Positions 16,830 to 24,645 of a stretch of 64,000 bases of DNA are shown piece by piece (the stretch's first letter is position 1; every line of letters begins with the position of its first letter). The stretch covers positions 62,001 through 126,000 of the forward strand of contig JARSSM010000022.1 of assembly GCA_029624735.1 (NCBI GenBank), given 5' to 3'. Below the pieces are notes generated by a model. The model was not told the origin of the DNA and did not search any database. It saw only the letters and a program-made list of their open reading frames with translations. The position numbers and the translations under genes were made by a program. Origin of the DNA: Defluviicoccus sp. (lineage in GTDB: Bacteria > Pseudomonadota > Alphaproteobacteria > Rhodospirillales > Defluviicoccaceae).

Positions 16830-17132
16830 ATGAACGATCCTGCGCTCCCCCTCGCGATCAATAGCGACGTCAGGATTTCCGCCGAGGAGTCGTTGCGGAA
16901 CTCTCTGGCGGCGATCCGTGCGGCGGCCGAGATTCTGCACGACTACAATGACCTGTCGCGCGACGAATGCATGGCATTCACCGAGGCAGTGCTTGTCGAG
17001 AGTGAGCGGCTGGACGGTCTTATCGGCTGCTTGTTGGACAAGCGCAGGACAATCGGCTTAATGCCTGCACACCCTGTTGCTGGGCGGGTTGGGGCCGTCT
17101 TCAGCGGGCCTTCGATTCCTCCCTGTCGATGA
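16830..17132 (+). CDS. Small protein resembling a histidine-kinase dimerisation helix pair without the His
   Basis: 100 aa. Residues ~18-70 read like a HisKA two-helix domain (SLRNSLAAIRAAAEIL, then AVLVESERLDGLIGCLLDKR), but the phospho-acceptor His of the usual SHELRTPL box is absent (EESLRNSL). No ATPase domain follows. The final ~30 residues are not family-like and their codons overlap the 3' end of metI on the opposite strand by 32 bp. It may be a stand-alone scaffold or a decayed kinase. It lies 18 bp after the CoA ligase. Confidence 0.5.
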   Translation: MNDPALPLAINSDVRISAEESLRNSLAAIRAAAEILHDYNDLSRDECMAFTEAVLVESERLDGLIGCLLDKRRTIGLMPAHPVAGRVGAVFSGPSIPPCR

Positions 17133-17784
17133 TGCGCTTGTTCAGGCGCCGTGCGAGCACGTCGCCGGCGGACTGAACGCCCTGCACCAGCAGAATGAGG
17201 ATGATGACGACAGCGGCCATCACGTCGCCTTGAAACCGCTGGTAGCCGTACCGAATACCGAGGTCACCGAGCCCGCCGCCGCCGACGAATCCTGCCATCG
17301 CTGAAAATCCGGTAAGACTCACGAGGGTAATGGTCAGGCCGGCAACGATGCCTGGGAGCGCTTCGGGGAGCAGCACTTTGCGGACGATCTGCAGCGGACT
17401 CGCTCCCATCGCCTGTACCGCTTCGATCAGACCATGGTCGACCTCGCGCAGCGATGCCTCAACGAGCCGGGCGATAAAAGGTGTCGCGGCAATCGTCAGT
17501 GGGACGATCGCCGCTGCCGTACCAATCGAAGTGCCGACAACGAGACGGGTAAACGGGATGATCGCCACCATCAGGATGATGAACGGTGTTGAGCGCACGG
17601 CGTTGACGATCGTGCCGAGGACGCGATTCAGCGCCCGCCGTTCGAGGATGTGTCCCGGCCCGGTGACGACCAGAATGACGCCAAGCGGGATGCCGAGGAC
17701 GCTGGCGACGGTGCCCGAAACCGCCACCATGTGCAGGGTTTCGAGCAACGCCTCAAGCAGCTGAAAGATCACGTGCTGCGACAT
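17101..17784 (-). CDS. metI: D-methionine ABC transporter permease
   Basis: 227 aa from the ATG at 17784 (MSQHVIFQLLEALLETLHM). There are about five transmembrane helices and the EAA-type loop (EAVQAMGASPLQIVRKVLLPEALPGI) that contacts the ATPase. It forms the channel of the MetNIQ methionine importer. The start overlaps the metN 3' end by 32 bp; a longer frame to 17844 is possible but lies deeper inside metN. Confidence 0.92.
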   Translation of the reverse strand: MSQHVIFQLLEALLETLHMVAVSGTVASVLGIPLGVILVVTGPGHILERRALNRVLGTIVNAVRSTPFIILMVAIIPFTRLVVGTSIGTAAAIVPLTIAATPFIARLVEASLREVDHGLIEAVQAMGASPLQIVRKVLLPEALPGIVAGLTITLVSLTGFSAMAGFVGGGGLGDLGIRYGYQRFQGDVMAAVVIILILLVQGVQSAGDVLARRLNKRIIDREESKAR

Positions 17785-18871
17785 AACCGAGAAACTCCCC
17801 TCGCAAGCCATACCCATTGAGACGCGAAATGATCGCTGCAGCATGAGAGGCTCCGCCGCCGACGGCGACGGTCAATATCCCAAGTGGCTTGCCCTGAATG
17901 TAATCGATGTGGCCGTGAAGGATGTTGAGTGGCGCGGCAAATTCCCGAACGAGCTCAAACAAAACTGGATTATTAGCCGCAGGCCCGCGGAATGTGATGC
18001 GCAATACGGGCTGCCCGTCCGGCTCTTGCTCTGCAGTCACTCGCTCGCGGATTGCTTCCGGAAGCTCGCGACTCGCGATATCGCGGAGGAGAGTGCAGGT
18101 GACATCTGTCTTTGCGCCTGCGAACAGGTCATAAACCGTTCCTTCCTCGACGATCTCTCCCCGGTCGAGAACAGCGACATTGTTGGCGAGCTCCTTGATC
18201 ACTTGCATCTCGTGGCTCACTATCACAATGGTAATATTTAGCCTCTTGTTAATGTCAGCGAGCAGAGCAAGTATGGACTTGGTTGTCTCCGGATCGAGCG
18301 CGGATGTCGCTTCGTCGCAAATCAGCACCGAAGGATCTGAAGCGAGTGCGCGGGCGATTCCGACCCGTTGCTTCTGACCGCCGCTCAGTTGTGCGGGGTA
18401 TTGGTCGCGCTTGTCGGCAAGTCCGACGAGGTCAAGCAAGGGCGTTACCCGCCGCCTGATCTCGTGCCGGCCGATGCCACCGATCACTTCCAGTGGCAGC
18501 GCGACGTTGTCGAACACCGTGCGTGACGACAGCAGGTTGAAGTGCTGAAAGATCATGCCGATGCGACGGCGCGATCGCCGCAAGTCGGCCGGCGGGAGGC
18601 TGGTGAGATCCTCGCCGCCGACAATCACCCAGCCGCTTGTTGGCCGTTCCAGCATGTTGATGCAGCGGACCAGCGTGCTCTTGCCGGCACCGCTGCGGCC
18701 GATAATGCCGAAGATGTCGCCCTTCTCGACGGTGAGCGACAGGTTGCGCAACACATCCACCGGCCCGTCGGCTCCGGCGAACGCCTTGGAGACGCCGATC
18801 ATCCGTATCATCGGCATTGGCGTTTTCGGATTGTTCAGATCGCCGTCGATCACTTCCAATGCGCCGTCCAT
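17753..18871 (-). CDS. metN: Methionine ABC transporter ATP-binding protein with NIL domain
   Basis: 372 aa. Walker A GRSGAGKST (near 58-66), signature LSGGQKQRVGIARAL, Walker B VLICDEATSALD, and a C-terminal NIL (ferredoxin-like) domain from ~290 that senses methionine and inhibits transport. It begins 1 bp after the crotonase stop and overlaps metI, forming the minus-strand unit crotonase-metN-metI. The periplasmic partner metQ is divergent at 19859. Confidence 0.93.
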   Translation of the reverse strand: MDGALEVIDGDLNNPKTPMPMIRMIGVSKAFAGADGPVDVLRNLSLTVEKGDIFGIIGRSGAGKSTLVRCINMLERPTSGWVIVGGEDLTSLPPADLRRSRRRIGMIFQHFNLLSSRTVFDNVALPLEVIGGIGRHEIRRRVTPLLDLVGLADKRDQYPAQLSGGQKQRVGIARALASDPSVLICDEATSALDPETTKSILALLADINKRLNITIVIVSHEMQVIKELANNVAVLDRGEIVEEGTVYDLFAGAKTDVTCTLLRDIASRELPEAIRERVTAEQEPDGQPVLRITFRGPAANNPVLFELVREFAAPLNILHGHIDYIQGKPLGILTVAVGGGASHAAAIISRLNGYGLRGEFLGYVAARDLSAA

Positions 18872-18872
18872 C

Positions 18873-19721
18873 TCAGGGTTCCGCTATGTTGTGTGGTGGG
18901 TCGAACCGCGCGTCGCGCCACCGCAAGGCGGCTGCAAGTCCCGCACTGCGGACGATGTCGAGAAACTGCGCCTTGTCGGGCGTTCCAGCGGCTTCGATCG
19001 CGACATCATCGCGCAGTGCATCGCGCAAAGCCCGCTCGATGCCCATGATTTCGTATGTCCGATTGATTGATCGCTTCGTTGCGGTGACGAGTCCGGGGTC
19101 AATGGCGGCGATTTGACCGGCGACCGTCTTCGCTGCCGACAACGCCTGGTCGGTTGGCACGACGCGGCTGACGAGGCCGATCGCCAGCGCCTCCGCCGCA
19201 TCGATGCCGTGGCGGCCGGTGAGGATGATGTCCTTCGCGCGCTTGGCGCCGACCAGCCAGGGCAAGAGCATCACGACGATGCCGGCACCGAACCGCAGTT
19301 CGGGTTCTCCGAAAACGGCGTCGTCGCCGGCGATGGTGATGTCACAGGCCAGCGCGAGTTCGCATGCCCCGGCAAGGCACGGCCCCTGCACGGCGGCGAT
19401 CGTTGGCTTGCCCAGCCGCCAGCAGCGCATCACCGTCGAGAAGGCCCTTTCCAGGATCTCCCGCCACCGCGCTTCGCCGTGCGGCCGCAACTCCGCCTGC
19501 TCCTTGAGATCGAACCCCGCCGAGAAAATGCCGCCAGCACCGGTGATGATGATCGCCCGCACCCCCGGATCTCGGTCCAAAGCATCGAGGCGTTCCCGTA
19601 GAGCCTCGAGCATTTGCCGGTTCATCGCATTGCGCTGACGCGGCCGGTTCAGCGTGATGGTGGCGATCGCGCCGTCGCGATCGAGCAGGATGCCACCGTT
19701 GTCGTCCGCGGAGGTGTGCAT
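18873..19721 (-). CDS. Enoyl-CoA hydratase/isomerase (crotonase) family protein
   Basis: 282 aa. Crotonase-fold motifs: ATITLNRPRQRNAMN, the oxyanion segment AGFDLKEQA, and VQGPCLAGACELALACDI near residue 110, followed by FGEPELRFG with a Glu at the usual catalytic position. The family hydrates or isomerises enoyl-CoA thioesters. It is the first gene of an operon with metN and metI, an unusual partner for a methionine importer. The substrate is unknown. Confidence 0.85.
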   Translation of the reverse strand: MHTSADDNGGILLDRDGAIATITLNRPRQRNAMNRQMLEALRERLDALDRDPGVRAIIITGAGGIFSAGFDLKEQAELRPHGEARWREILERAFSTVMRCWRLGKPTIAAVQGPCLAGACELALACDITIAGDDAVFGEPELRFGAGIVVMLLPWLVGAKRAKDIILTGRHGIDAAEALAIGLVSRVVPTDQALSAAKTVAGQIAAIDPGLVTATKRSINRTYEIMGIERALRDALRDDVAIEAAGTPDKAQFLDIVRSAGLAAALRWRDARFDPPHNIAEP

Positions 19722-19858
19722 TTATTGGCTAACAGTCGATCGATTTAGTTGACTGATGCTTCCCTTCTAACCTAGGCTTGAGGACGATGCAAGCGTGATC
19801 GAGGTGCCTTGGTGCCGGCGCGAACCGGCCCGCGGCCCCCTGACTGGAGGAAGTGAGA

Positions 19859-20644
19859 ATGCTGAAGGCAGTGAAGTGGGGAATGGTTGGTTTGTTGCTG
19901 CTGGCGACGGGGACACACGCTGGTGCAGCGGCGCCGCTGAAGGTCGGTGTGTCCGCCGGACCGTACGCAGAAATCCTGAGTTATGCCGCCGAAATCGCCA
20001 AGAAGGACGGCATTGAAGTTAAGGTCGTCGAGTTCTCCGACTACACCATGCCGAACGCGGCATTGGCGCAGGGCGACATCGATTTCAACAACTTCCAGCA
20101 CCTCCCGTACCTGCAAAATCAAGTCAAGCAACGCGGCTACGATATCATCGCACTCGAAAAGAGCATCATCGTGCCGCTCGGACTGTACTCGAAGAAGTTC
20201 ACCGCACTCAGCGAGATCCCGGTCGGCGCAACCGTCGCCATTCCGAATGATCCTAGTAACGAGGCACGTTCTTTGATGCTGCTGGAGAAGTCAGGCTTGC
20301 TGAAGCTCAAACCCGATGCCGGCACCTCGGCAACAATCGCCGACATCGTCGAGAATCCGAAAAAGCTCATAATCAAGCAGCTCGATGCCGCGCAGCTGCC
20401 GCGTTCGCTGGAAGATGTCGATCTTGCGGCGGCGACGCTGAACTACGCCCTCAGTTCGGGCCTTGATCCGAAGAAAGCACTCCTTCTTGAGGGTGCGGAC
20501 ACGCCATGGAATCTGTGGTTTGCGGCATCGCCGAGCCGCAAGGACGATCCTCAAATCCGTCGTTACATCGAGATTTACCGATCGCCGGCCGTCAAAGATT
20601 TCATTCTCAGCCGGTTCCAGGGAACGATCATTCCAACGTGGTAG
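19859..20644 (+). CDS. metQ: Methionine-binding protein of the MetNIQ importer
   Basis: 261 aa. A signal peptide (LLLLATGTHAGAAAP) precedes an NlpA-type binding domain (LKVGVSAGPYAEILSYAA, then FNNFQHLPYLQNQ and VAIPNDPSNEARSLMLLEKSGL). There is no lipobox cysteine, so it appears soluble in the periplasm rather than lipid-anchored. The ATG at 19859 lies 8 bp after GGAGG; a GTG at 19853 is less well placed. Divergent from crotonase-metN-metI across 137 bp, so both arms may share control. Confidence 0.92.
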   Translation: MLKAVKWGMVGLLLLATGTHAGAAAPLKVGVSAGPYAEILSYAAEIAKKDGIEVKVVEFSDYTMPNAALAQGDIDFNNFQHLPYLQNQVKQRGYDIIALEKSIIVPLGLYSKKFTALSEIPVGATVAIPNDPSNEARSLMLLEKSGLLKLKPDAGTSATIADIVENPKKLIIKQLDAAQLPRSLEDVDLAAATLNYALSSGLDPKKALLLEGADTPWNLWFAASPSRKDDPQIRRYIEIYRSPAVKDFILSRFQGTIIPTW

Positions 20645-20659
20645 AACAGACCACGTTGG
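20633..20659 (+). other. RNA hairpin across the metQ stop codon
   Basis: CCAACGTGG and CCACGTTGG form a perfect 9-bp stem around a 9-nt loop that includes the metQ TAG. No T-tract follows. Hairpins in this position commonly stabilise the message of an abundant binding protein and dampen expression of downstream genes. Confidence 0.6.
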
Positions 20660-20703
20660 ACTGCGACCGAACTTCCTCACCGACTGCAGTAGGGATGCGT
20701 GCA

Positions 20704-22110
20704 ATGCCCGCAGAGATCGCGGTCCACCCGTCGCCGACGAAGGCGTTTCCGGCGACGGATGTACTGGACCTTATTGGCAACACCCCGATGGTGCCGGTTA
20801 CGAGCATGGATACCGGACCGTGCCAGCTGTTCCTGAAGCTGGAAAGCCAAAATCCCGGCGGTTCGATCAAGGACCGGATCGCCTTGTCGATGATCGAGGC
20901 GGCGGAGCGGGAAGGCCGTCTCCGTCCCGGCGGCACGCTGGTCGAAGCCACGGCCGGCAACACCGGCCTCGGCCTTGCACTTGTCTCGGCGCGCAAGGGC
21001 TATCGTCTGGTCCTCGTCATTCCTGACAAGATGAGTCGGGAGAAAATCTTTCATCTGAGGGCGCTCGGGGCGGACGTCGTTATGACACGCTCCGATGTCG
21101 CAAAGGGCCACCCCGACTATTACCAGGACAAGGCGGAACAGCTTGCTCGCGAGACACCGGGGGCGGTCTACGTCAACCAGTTCGAAAACACGGCCAATCC
21201 GCACGCGCACGAAAGAGGAACAGGCCCCGAAATTCTGAAGCAGATGGGGGGCGATCTCGATGCGATCGTCTGCGGCGTCGGCTCCGGCGGCACCATCACT
21301 GGCCTCAGCCGCTTCTTCGCCGCAGCGCTGCCGCACGTGGCGTTCGTCCTTGCGGATCCAAAGGGCTCCATCCTTCGGGAGTACGTGGAGACGGGTCACT
21401 GGGGCGCGGCTGGAAGCTGGCTGGTCGAGGGCATCGGCGAGGACTTCGTGCCCCCGATCGCCGATCTCAGCGGCGTAAGCGAAGCCTACACCATCGACGA
21501 CACGGAGAGTTTCGCCACCGCCCGCGAGGTGCTGCGGCGGGAAGGGATTCTGTGCGGCTCATCGAGCGGAACGCTGATCGCCGCCGCTCTGCGCTACTGC
21601 CGGGCACAGACAACGCCAAAGCGCGTCGTCACCTTCGTCTGCGACAGCGGCAATAAGTATCTCTCCAAGATGTTCAATGATTTCTGGATGCTCGATCACG
21701 GTTTCCTCGCCCGCGAACGGCACAACGATCTGCGCGACATCATCCCCCGCCGGCACGACGACGGCGCAACGATCACCGTCAGTCCCGACGACACACTGAA
21801 GGTCGCCTACGCCCGAATGAAACTCTATGACGTCTCGCAACTCCCGGTCCTGGACGGCGGGCGGGTCGTCGGCATCCTTGACGAAACCGATCTTCTCGTC
21901 GCCGTCTACGGCGATCAGCGCCGGTTTGCCGAGCCGGTGCGGTCGGCAATGACCTCTGCGGTCCACACTTTGCCCCCATCGGCACCGGTCGGGGACTTGG
22001 TGCCGATCTTCGAGCGAGGGTGGGTCGCCGTTGTCGCTGAGGGCGACCGCCTCCTGGGAGTGATCACCCGGATCGATCTTATCAATCACCTCCGGCAGAA
22101 GGTCGACTGA
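20704..22110 (+). CDS. Cystathionine beta-synthase/cysteine synthase with tandem CBS domains
   Basis: 468 aa. A fold-type II PLP domain (residues ~20-330) has the lysine motif GGSIKDRI (K56), TAGNTGLGLA, and GVGSGGTITGL for phosphate binding. Two CBS modules follow (~340-468: ISPDDTLKVAYARMKLYDVSQLPVL and a second repeat). This matches bacterial cystathionine beta-synthases that condense serine or O-acetylserine with homocysteine. The gamma-lyase gene begins 4 bp downstream, which supports a reverse transsulfuration role. The ATG at 20704 has AGGG 9 bp upstream; the ATG at 20695 has none. Confidence 0.87.
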   Translation: MPAEIAVHPSPTKAFPATDVLDLIGNTPMVPVTSMDTGPCQLFLKLESQNPGGSIKDRIALSMIEAAEREGRLRPGGTLVEATAGNTGLGLALVSARKGYRLVLVIPDKMSREKIFHLRALGADVVMTRSDVAKGHPDYYQDKAEQLARETPGAVYVNQFENTANPHAHERGTGPEILKQMGGDLDAIVCGVGSGGTITGLSRFFAAALPHVAFVLADPKGSILREYVETGHWGAAGSWLVEGIGEDFVPPIADLSGVSEAYTIDDTESFATAREVLRREGILCGSSSGTLIAAALRYCRAQTTPKRVVTFVCDSGNKYLSKMFNDFWMLDHGFLARERHNDLRDIIPRRHDDGATITVSPDDTLKVAYARMKLYDVSQLPVLDGGRVVGILDETDLLVAVYGDQRRFAEPVRSAMTSAVHTLPPSAPVGDLVPIFERGWVAVVAEGDRLLGVITRIDLINHLRQKVD

Positions 22111-22114
22111 TCAC

Positions 22115-23296
22115 ATGCCAAAGCGTTTCGCCCGTTCTCTCGGGTTTGCAACGAGAAGTGTGCACGCGGGGCAGGCGCCCGACCCGTCAACGGGCGCGGT
22201 CATGCAGCCGATCTACGCGAACTCGACTTACGTCCAATCGTCACCGGGAGTGAACAAGGGTTTCGACTACGGCCGTAGCCAAAACCCCACCCGCTTCGCA
22301 TTCGAGCGCTGCGTTGCCGACCTTGAGGGCGGCAGCCAGGGATTTGCTTTTGCATCGGGTCTGGCGGCCGAAGCGGCCATTCTCGAGCTGCTTGACCACG
22401 GCAGCACGATTATTGCGGCCAACGATCTTTACGGCGGAACGTATCGCCTTTTCGAGGCTGTGCGCAGACGGTCGGCGAACCTGACGGTCGTTTATGTTGA
22501 TGGATCAGATCCGTCCGCCATCGAAGCCGCGATTACCCCGGCGACCCGTATGATCTGGATCGAGTCGCCCAGCAACCCGCTGTTGCGGCTTGTCGATCTG
22601 GCGGCGGTGGCGCGAATCGGCCAGCACCACAATCTGATCACCGTTGCCGATAACACGTTTGCCTCCCCGTACGTGCAGCGGCCGCTGGAAGTTGGCTTCG
22701 ACATTGTCGTTCACTCTGCCACCAAGTACTTGAACGGCCATTCCGACGTGATCGCCGGTGTCGCCATAGTTGGCGGCGACGAGGCGCTGCGCGATCAGCT
22801 CGGCTTTCTGCAGAACGCTACCGGTGCGATTCTTGGACCGTTCGACAGCTTTCTCGCGCTGCGCGGCCTCAAGACATTGCCGCTGCGGATGAGTCGCCAT
22901 TGCGACAATGCGATGACGATTGCGCAGTTCCTCGAGGGTCATGCGGCGGTACGGCGGGTTCACTATCCGGGCCTCCCCAGCCACCCGCAGCACGACTTGG
23001 CACGCTGGCAGATGCGCGGGTTCGGCGGGATCGTCACCGCCGAGTTGAACGGCGATGAGCCGGGAACCGTGCGCTTTTTGGAAAGCTGCCGGCTGTTTGC
23101 CCTCGCCGAAAGCTTAGGGGGTGTCGAAAGCCTGATTAGCCATCCGGCAACCATGACGCACGCCTCGGTACCGCGGGAGCTCCGTCTCCGGCTCGGCATT
23201 TCAGACTCTCTCGTTCGGCTGTCGGTCGGCGTCGAGGACCCGGAAGACCTGATCACCGACCTCGATCAGGCGCTCAAGGCCGCTCGACTTGGCTGA
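22115..23296 (+). CDS. Cystathionine gamma-lyase / trans-sulfuration PLP enzyme
   Basis: 393 aa. Cys/Met-metabolism PLP family: FATRSVHAGQ near the N-terminus, DYGRSQNPTR, the PLP loop ASGLAAEAAI, SPSNPLL, and the lysine in HSATKYLNGHSD (K204). Such enzymes act as cystathionine gamma-lyase or gamma-synthase. Pairing with the upstream CBS-type synthase favours the gamma-lyase role, giving cysteine from homocysteine. Sequence alone does not separate the two activities with certainty. Confidence 0.88.
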   Translation: MPKRFARSLGFATRSVHAGQAPDPSTGAVMQPIYANSTYVQSSPGVNKGFDYGRSQNPTRFAFERCVADLEGGSQGFAFASGLAAEAAILELLDHGSTIIAANDLYGGTYRLFEAVRRRSANLTVVYVDGSDPSAIEAAITPATRMIWIESPSNPLLRLVDLAAVARIGQHHNLITVADNTFASPYVQRPLEVGFDIVVHSATKYLNGHSDVIAGVAIVGGDEALRDQLGFLQNATGAILGPFDSFLALRGLKTLPLRMSRHCDNAMTIAQFLEGHAAVRRVHYPGLPSHPQHDLARWQMRGFGGIVTAELNGDEPGTVRFLESCRLFALAESLGGVESLISHPATMTHASVPRELRLRLGISDSLVRLSVGVEDPEDLITDLDQALKAARLG

Positions 23297-23440
23297 CACA
23301 ACCGGCCTGAGCCGATCGACCTGAGCGCTGGGCAAGGGCGGCGCGAGCGCCAGCAGACGGCCGCGCACGCAGCATCTCCTTATCCCGACCATTCCTCTGC
23401 AGCAGCGGAAAATTACTCTACTATATCGATGGAGTGAACG

Positions 23441-23605
23441 ATGACATTAGCCAGCAGAGCGACCGTCGTCGATCTGGACGCGTATCGGCGGCATCGCGAA
23501 GCCAGACTCGCCGCACATGGACCCGTCGTTCAGCCACGCCCGTCGGTCATGTGGTGCCGGGTCTGGGTATTCATGCCATTCGGACACGCCTCGGCTGAGG
23601 GCTAG
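23441..23605 (+). CDS. Small 54-aa protein, 3' end altered by a palindromic element
   Basis: Begins MTLASRATVVDLDAYRRHRE with GGAG 6 bp upstream of the ATG. The V-D-L-x-x-Y-R-R pattern is common at the start of small basic alphaproteobacterial proteins of unknown function. The stop codon TAG is supplied by the first bases (CTAG) of the palindromic element beginning at 23602, so the native C-terminus was probably lost. Upstream, TTACTC and GAGTGA bracket an AT-rich stretch (23413-23437). No function is known. Confidence 0.5.
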   Translation: MTLASRATVVDLDAYRRHREARLAAHGPVVQPRPSVMWCRVWVFMPFGHASAEG

Positions 23606-23722
23606 TGGTTCGATGCCAACGGATGAATCCCATCCATTGGCTGAATCGAACCACCAGATCAATGGGTTAGTGGATCGACCGATCTGACGTTTGGGATGCA
23701 AGCGTCAGATCCGATCCACTAG
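23602..23722. mobile_element. 121-bp palindromic MITE-like element with CTAG ends
   Basis: Two hairpins lie in tandem. The first pairs GTGGTTCGAT (23605-23614) with ATCGAACCAC (23645-23654), with further imperfect pairing inside. The second pairs TAGTGGATCG-ACC-GATCTGACG (23668-23689) with CGTCAGATC-CGATCCACTA (23703-23721) around a 13-nt loop. The outer ends match as CTAGTGG...CCACTAG. CTAG is the preferred target of IS630/Tc1-mariner transposases, so a non-autonomous element of that type is likely. No transposase is present here. Confidence 0.6.
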
Positions 23723-23741
23723 TGCACTGGCGCATCATGAC

Positions 23742-23849
23742 TCACGGCATGCCGCACTTCATCGTTGCGGGCATCCGCTCACAGATTTCCCTCGTCATTT
23801 CAATCGACATGCAGTCCATCGGCGTTGGCATGCCCATCATGCCGGGCAT
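23742..23849 (-). CDS. Possible 35-aa Met/Cys-rich microprotein
   Basis: The minus-strand ORF starts MPGMMGMPTPMDCMSIEM and ends TMKCGMP. It contains 10 Met and 3 Cys in 35 residues, with an AGGG 5 bp before the ATG. The composition resembles small Met/Cys-rich metal-binding or sulfur-sink peptides and is striking within a sulfur gene block. It could be the remnant of a longer gene or a chance ORF; there is no recognised homologue. The rest of 23723-24000 shows no other gene. Confidence 0.35.
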   Translation of the reverse strand: MPGMMGMPTPMDCMSIEMTREICERMPATMKCGMP

Positions 23850-24027
23850 CGCCCTGCGCCGGCGTCACCAGCCCGTCCCGCGTCTCCGTAACGAGGCATG
23901 CGCCTCCGCTCCGTCGCGGCAGCGGACCGCACAATAATCCCATTCTGTCGTGCGAAACGGACTTGACGCCGCCTCCGCGGTCTGTAGTCTATAACTCTAG
24001 TAGATTGGTTAACAAAGGACATGGCTG

Positions 24028-24633
24028 ATGCGCCACATCGACGCGACCCAAACCCCGCTCTGGTCTCTGGTCAGTGGCCTGAACCTGCTGTTGTCGCAAG
24101 ACATCGACGATGACGCCGTCTGCTGCGCCGTCGTTGCGAAGCGCTTGAGGCGCGCCCTCCGTGCCGATTGGCTGCCGCCAGAGGCGCGGCGAAGCGCTGA
24201 CGACACCTACCAGCGCCATCTTCTCTATGAAGACGAGGCCGGACGGTTCAGTGTCGGCAGCTTTGTCTGGAAGCCGGGCCAGGCGACACCGGTGCACGAT
24301 CACACGGGCTGGGGCGTCGTCGGCGTCGTCGATGGTGAGCTTGTTTCCGAGAATTTTGCCCCCGATCCGGAAGGCCGGCTGGCACAGACATCGGTCGTGG
24401 CCCTGAAGCCGGGCGCGACGACATGGCTGTTCCCCGCAGCTGGCGACATCCACAGGATCGTCAACCCGTCCACCCGGAATACCGCAATCAGCATTCACGT
24501 CTACGGCGCTCCATTCGCAGCCGTATGCCGCAACCGATACGGTCTCGAGACCAACATGGCACCGGCAGCAGCTTTACCGAGCGCAGCCGATGGTATCCGT
24601 GCGGCGCCCGCGCGATCTCTCAGCCGTGGATGA
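24028..24633 (+). CDS. Cysteine dioxygenase family protein (cupin)
   Basis: 201 aa. The cupin metal site is visible as PVHDHTGWG (H90, H92) and DIHRIVN (H142), the 3-His facial arrangement of thiol dioxygenases. The family oxidises cysteine to cysteine sulfinate with O2; 3-mercaptopropionate is an alternative substrate in bacterial relatives. It is 12 bp ahead of cysK, so synthesis and disposal of cysteine are encoded together. A promoter-like TTGACG at 23963 and an AT-rich TCTATAACTCTAGTAGATT (23988-24006) lie upstream. Confidence 0.85.
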   Translation: MRHIDATQTPLWSLVSGLNLLLSQDIDDDAVCCAVVAKRLRRALRADWLPPEARRSADDTYQRHLLYEDEAGRFSVGSFVWKPGQATPVHDHTGWGVVGVVDGELVSENFAPDPEGRLAQTSVVALKPGATTWLFPAAGDIHRIVNPSTRNTAISIHVYGAPFAAVCRNRYGLETNMAPAAALPSAADGIRAAPARSLSRG

Positions 24634-24645
24634 GGAGGGGGACCT

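Noticed and set aside
23722-24028. Plus-strand 71- and 87-codon frames before cysteine dioxygenase
   Set aside because: No ribosome sites, composition random; the minus strand Met-rich ORF and promoter elements are the only signals seen.
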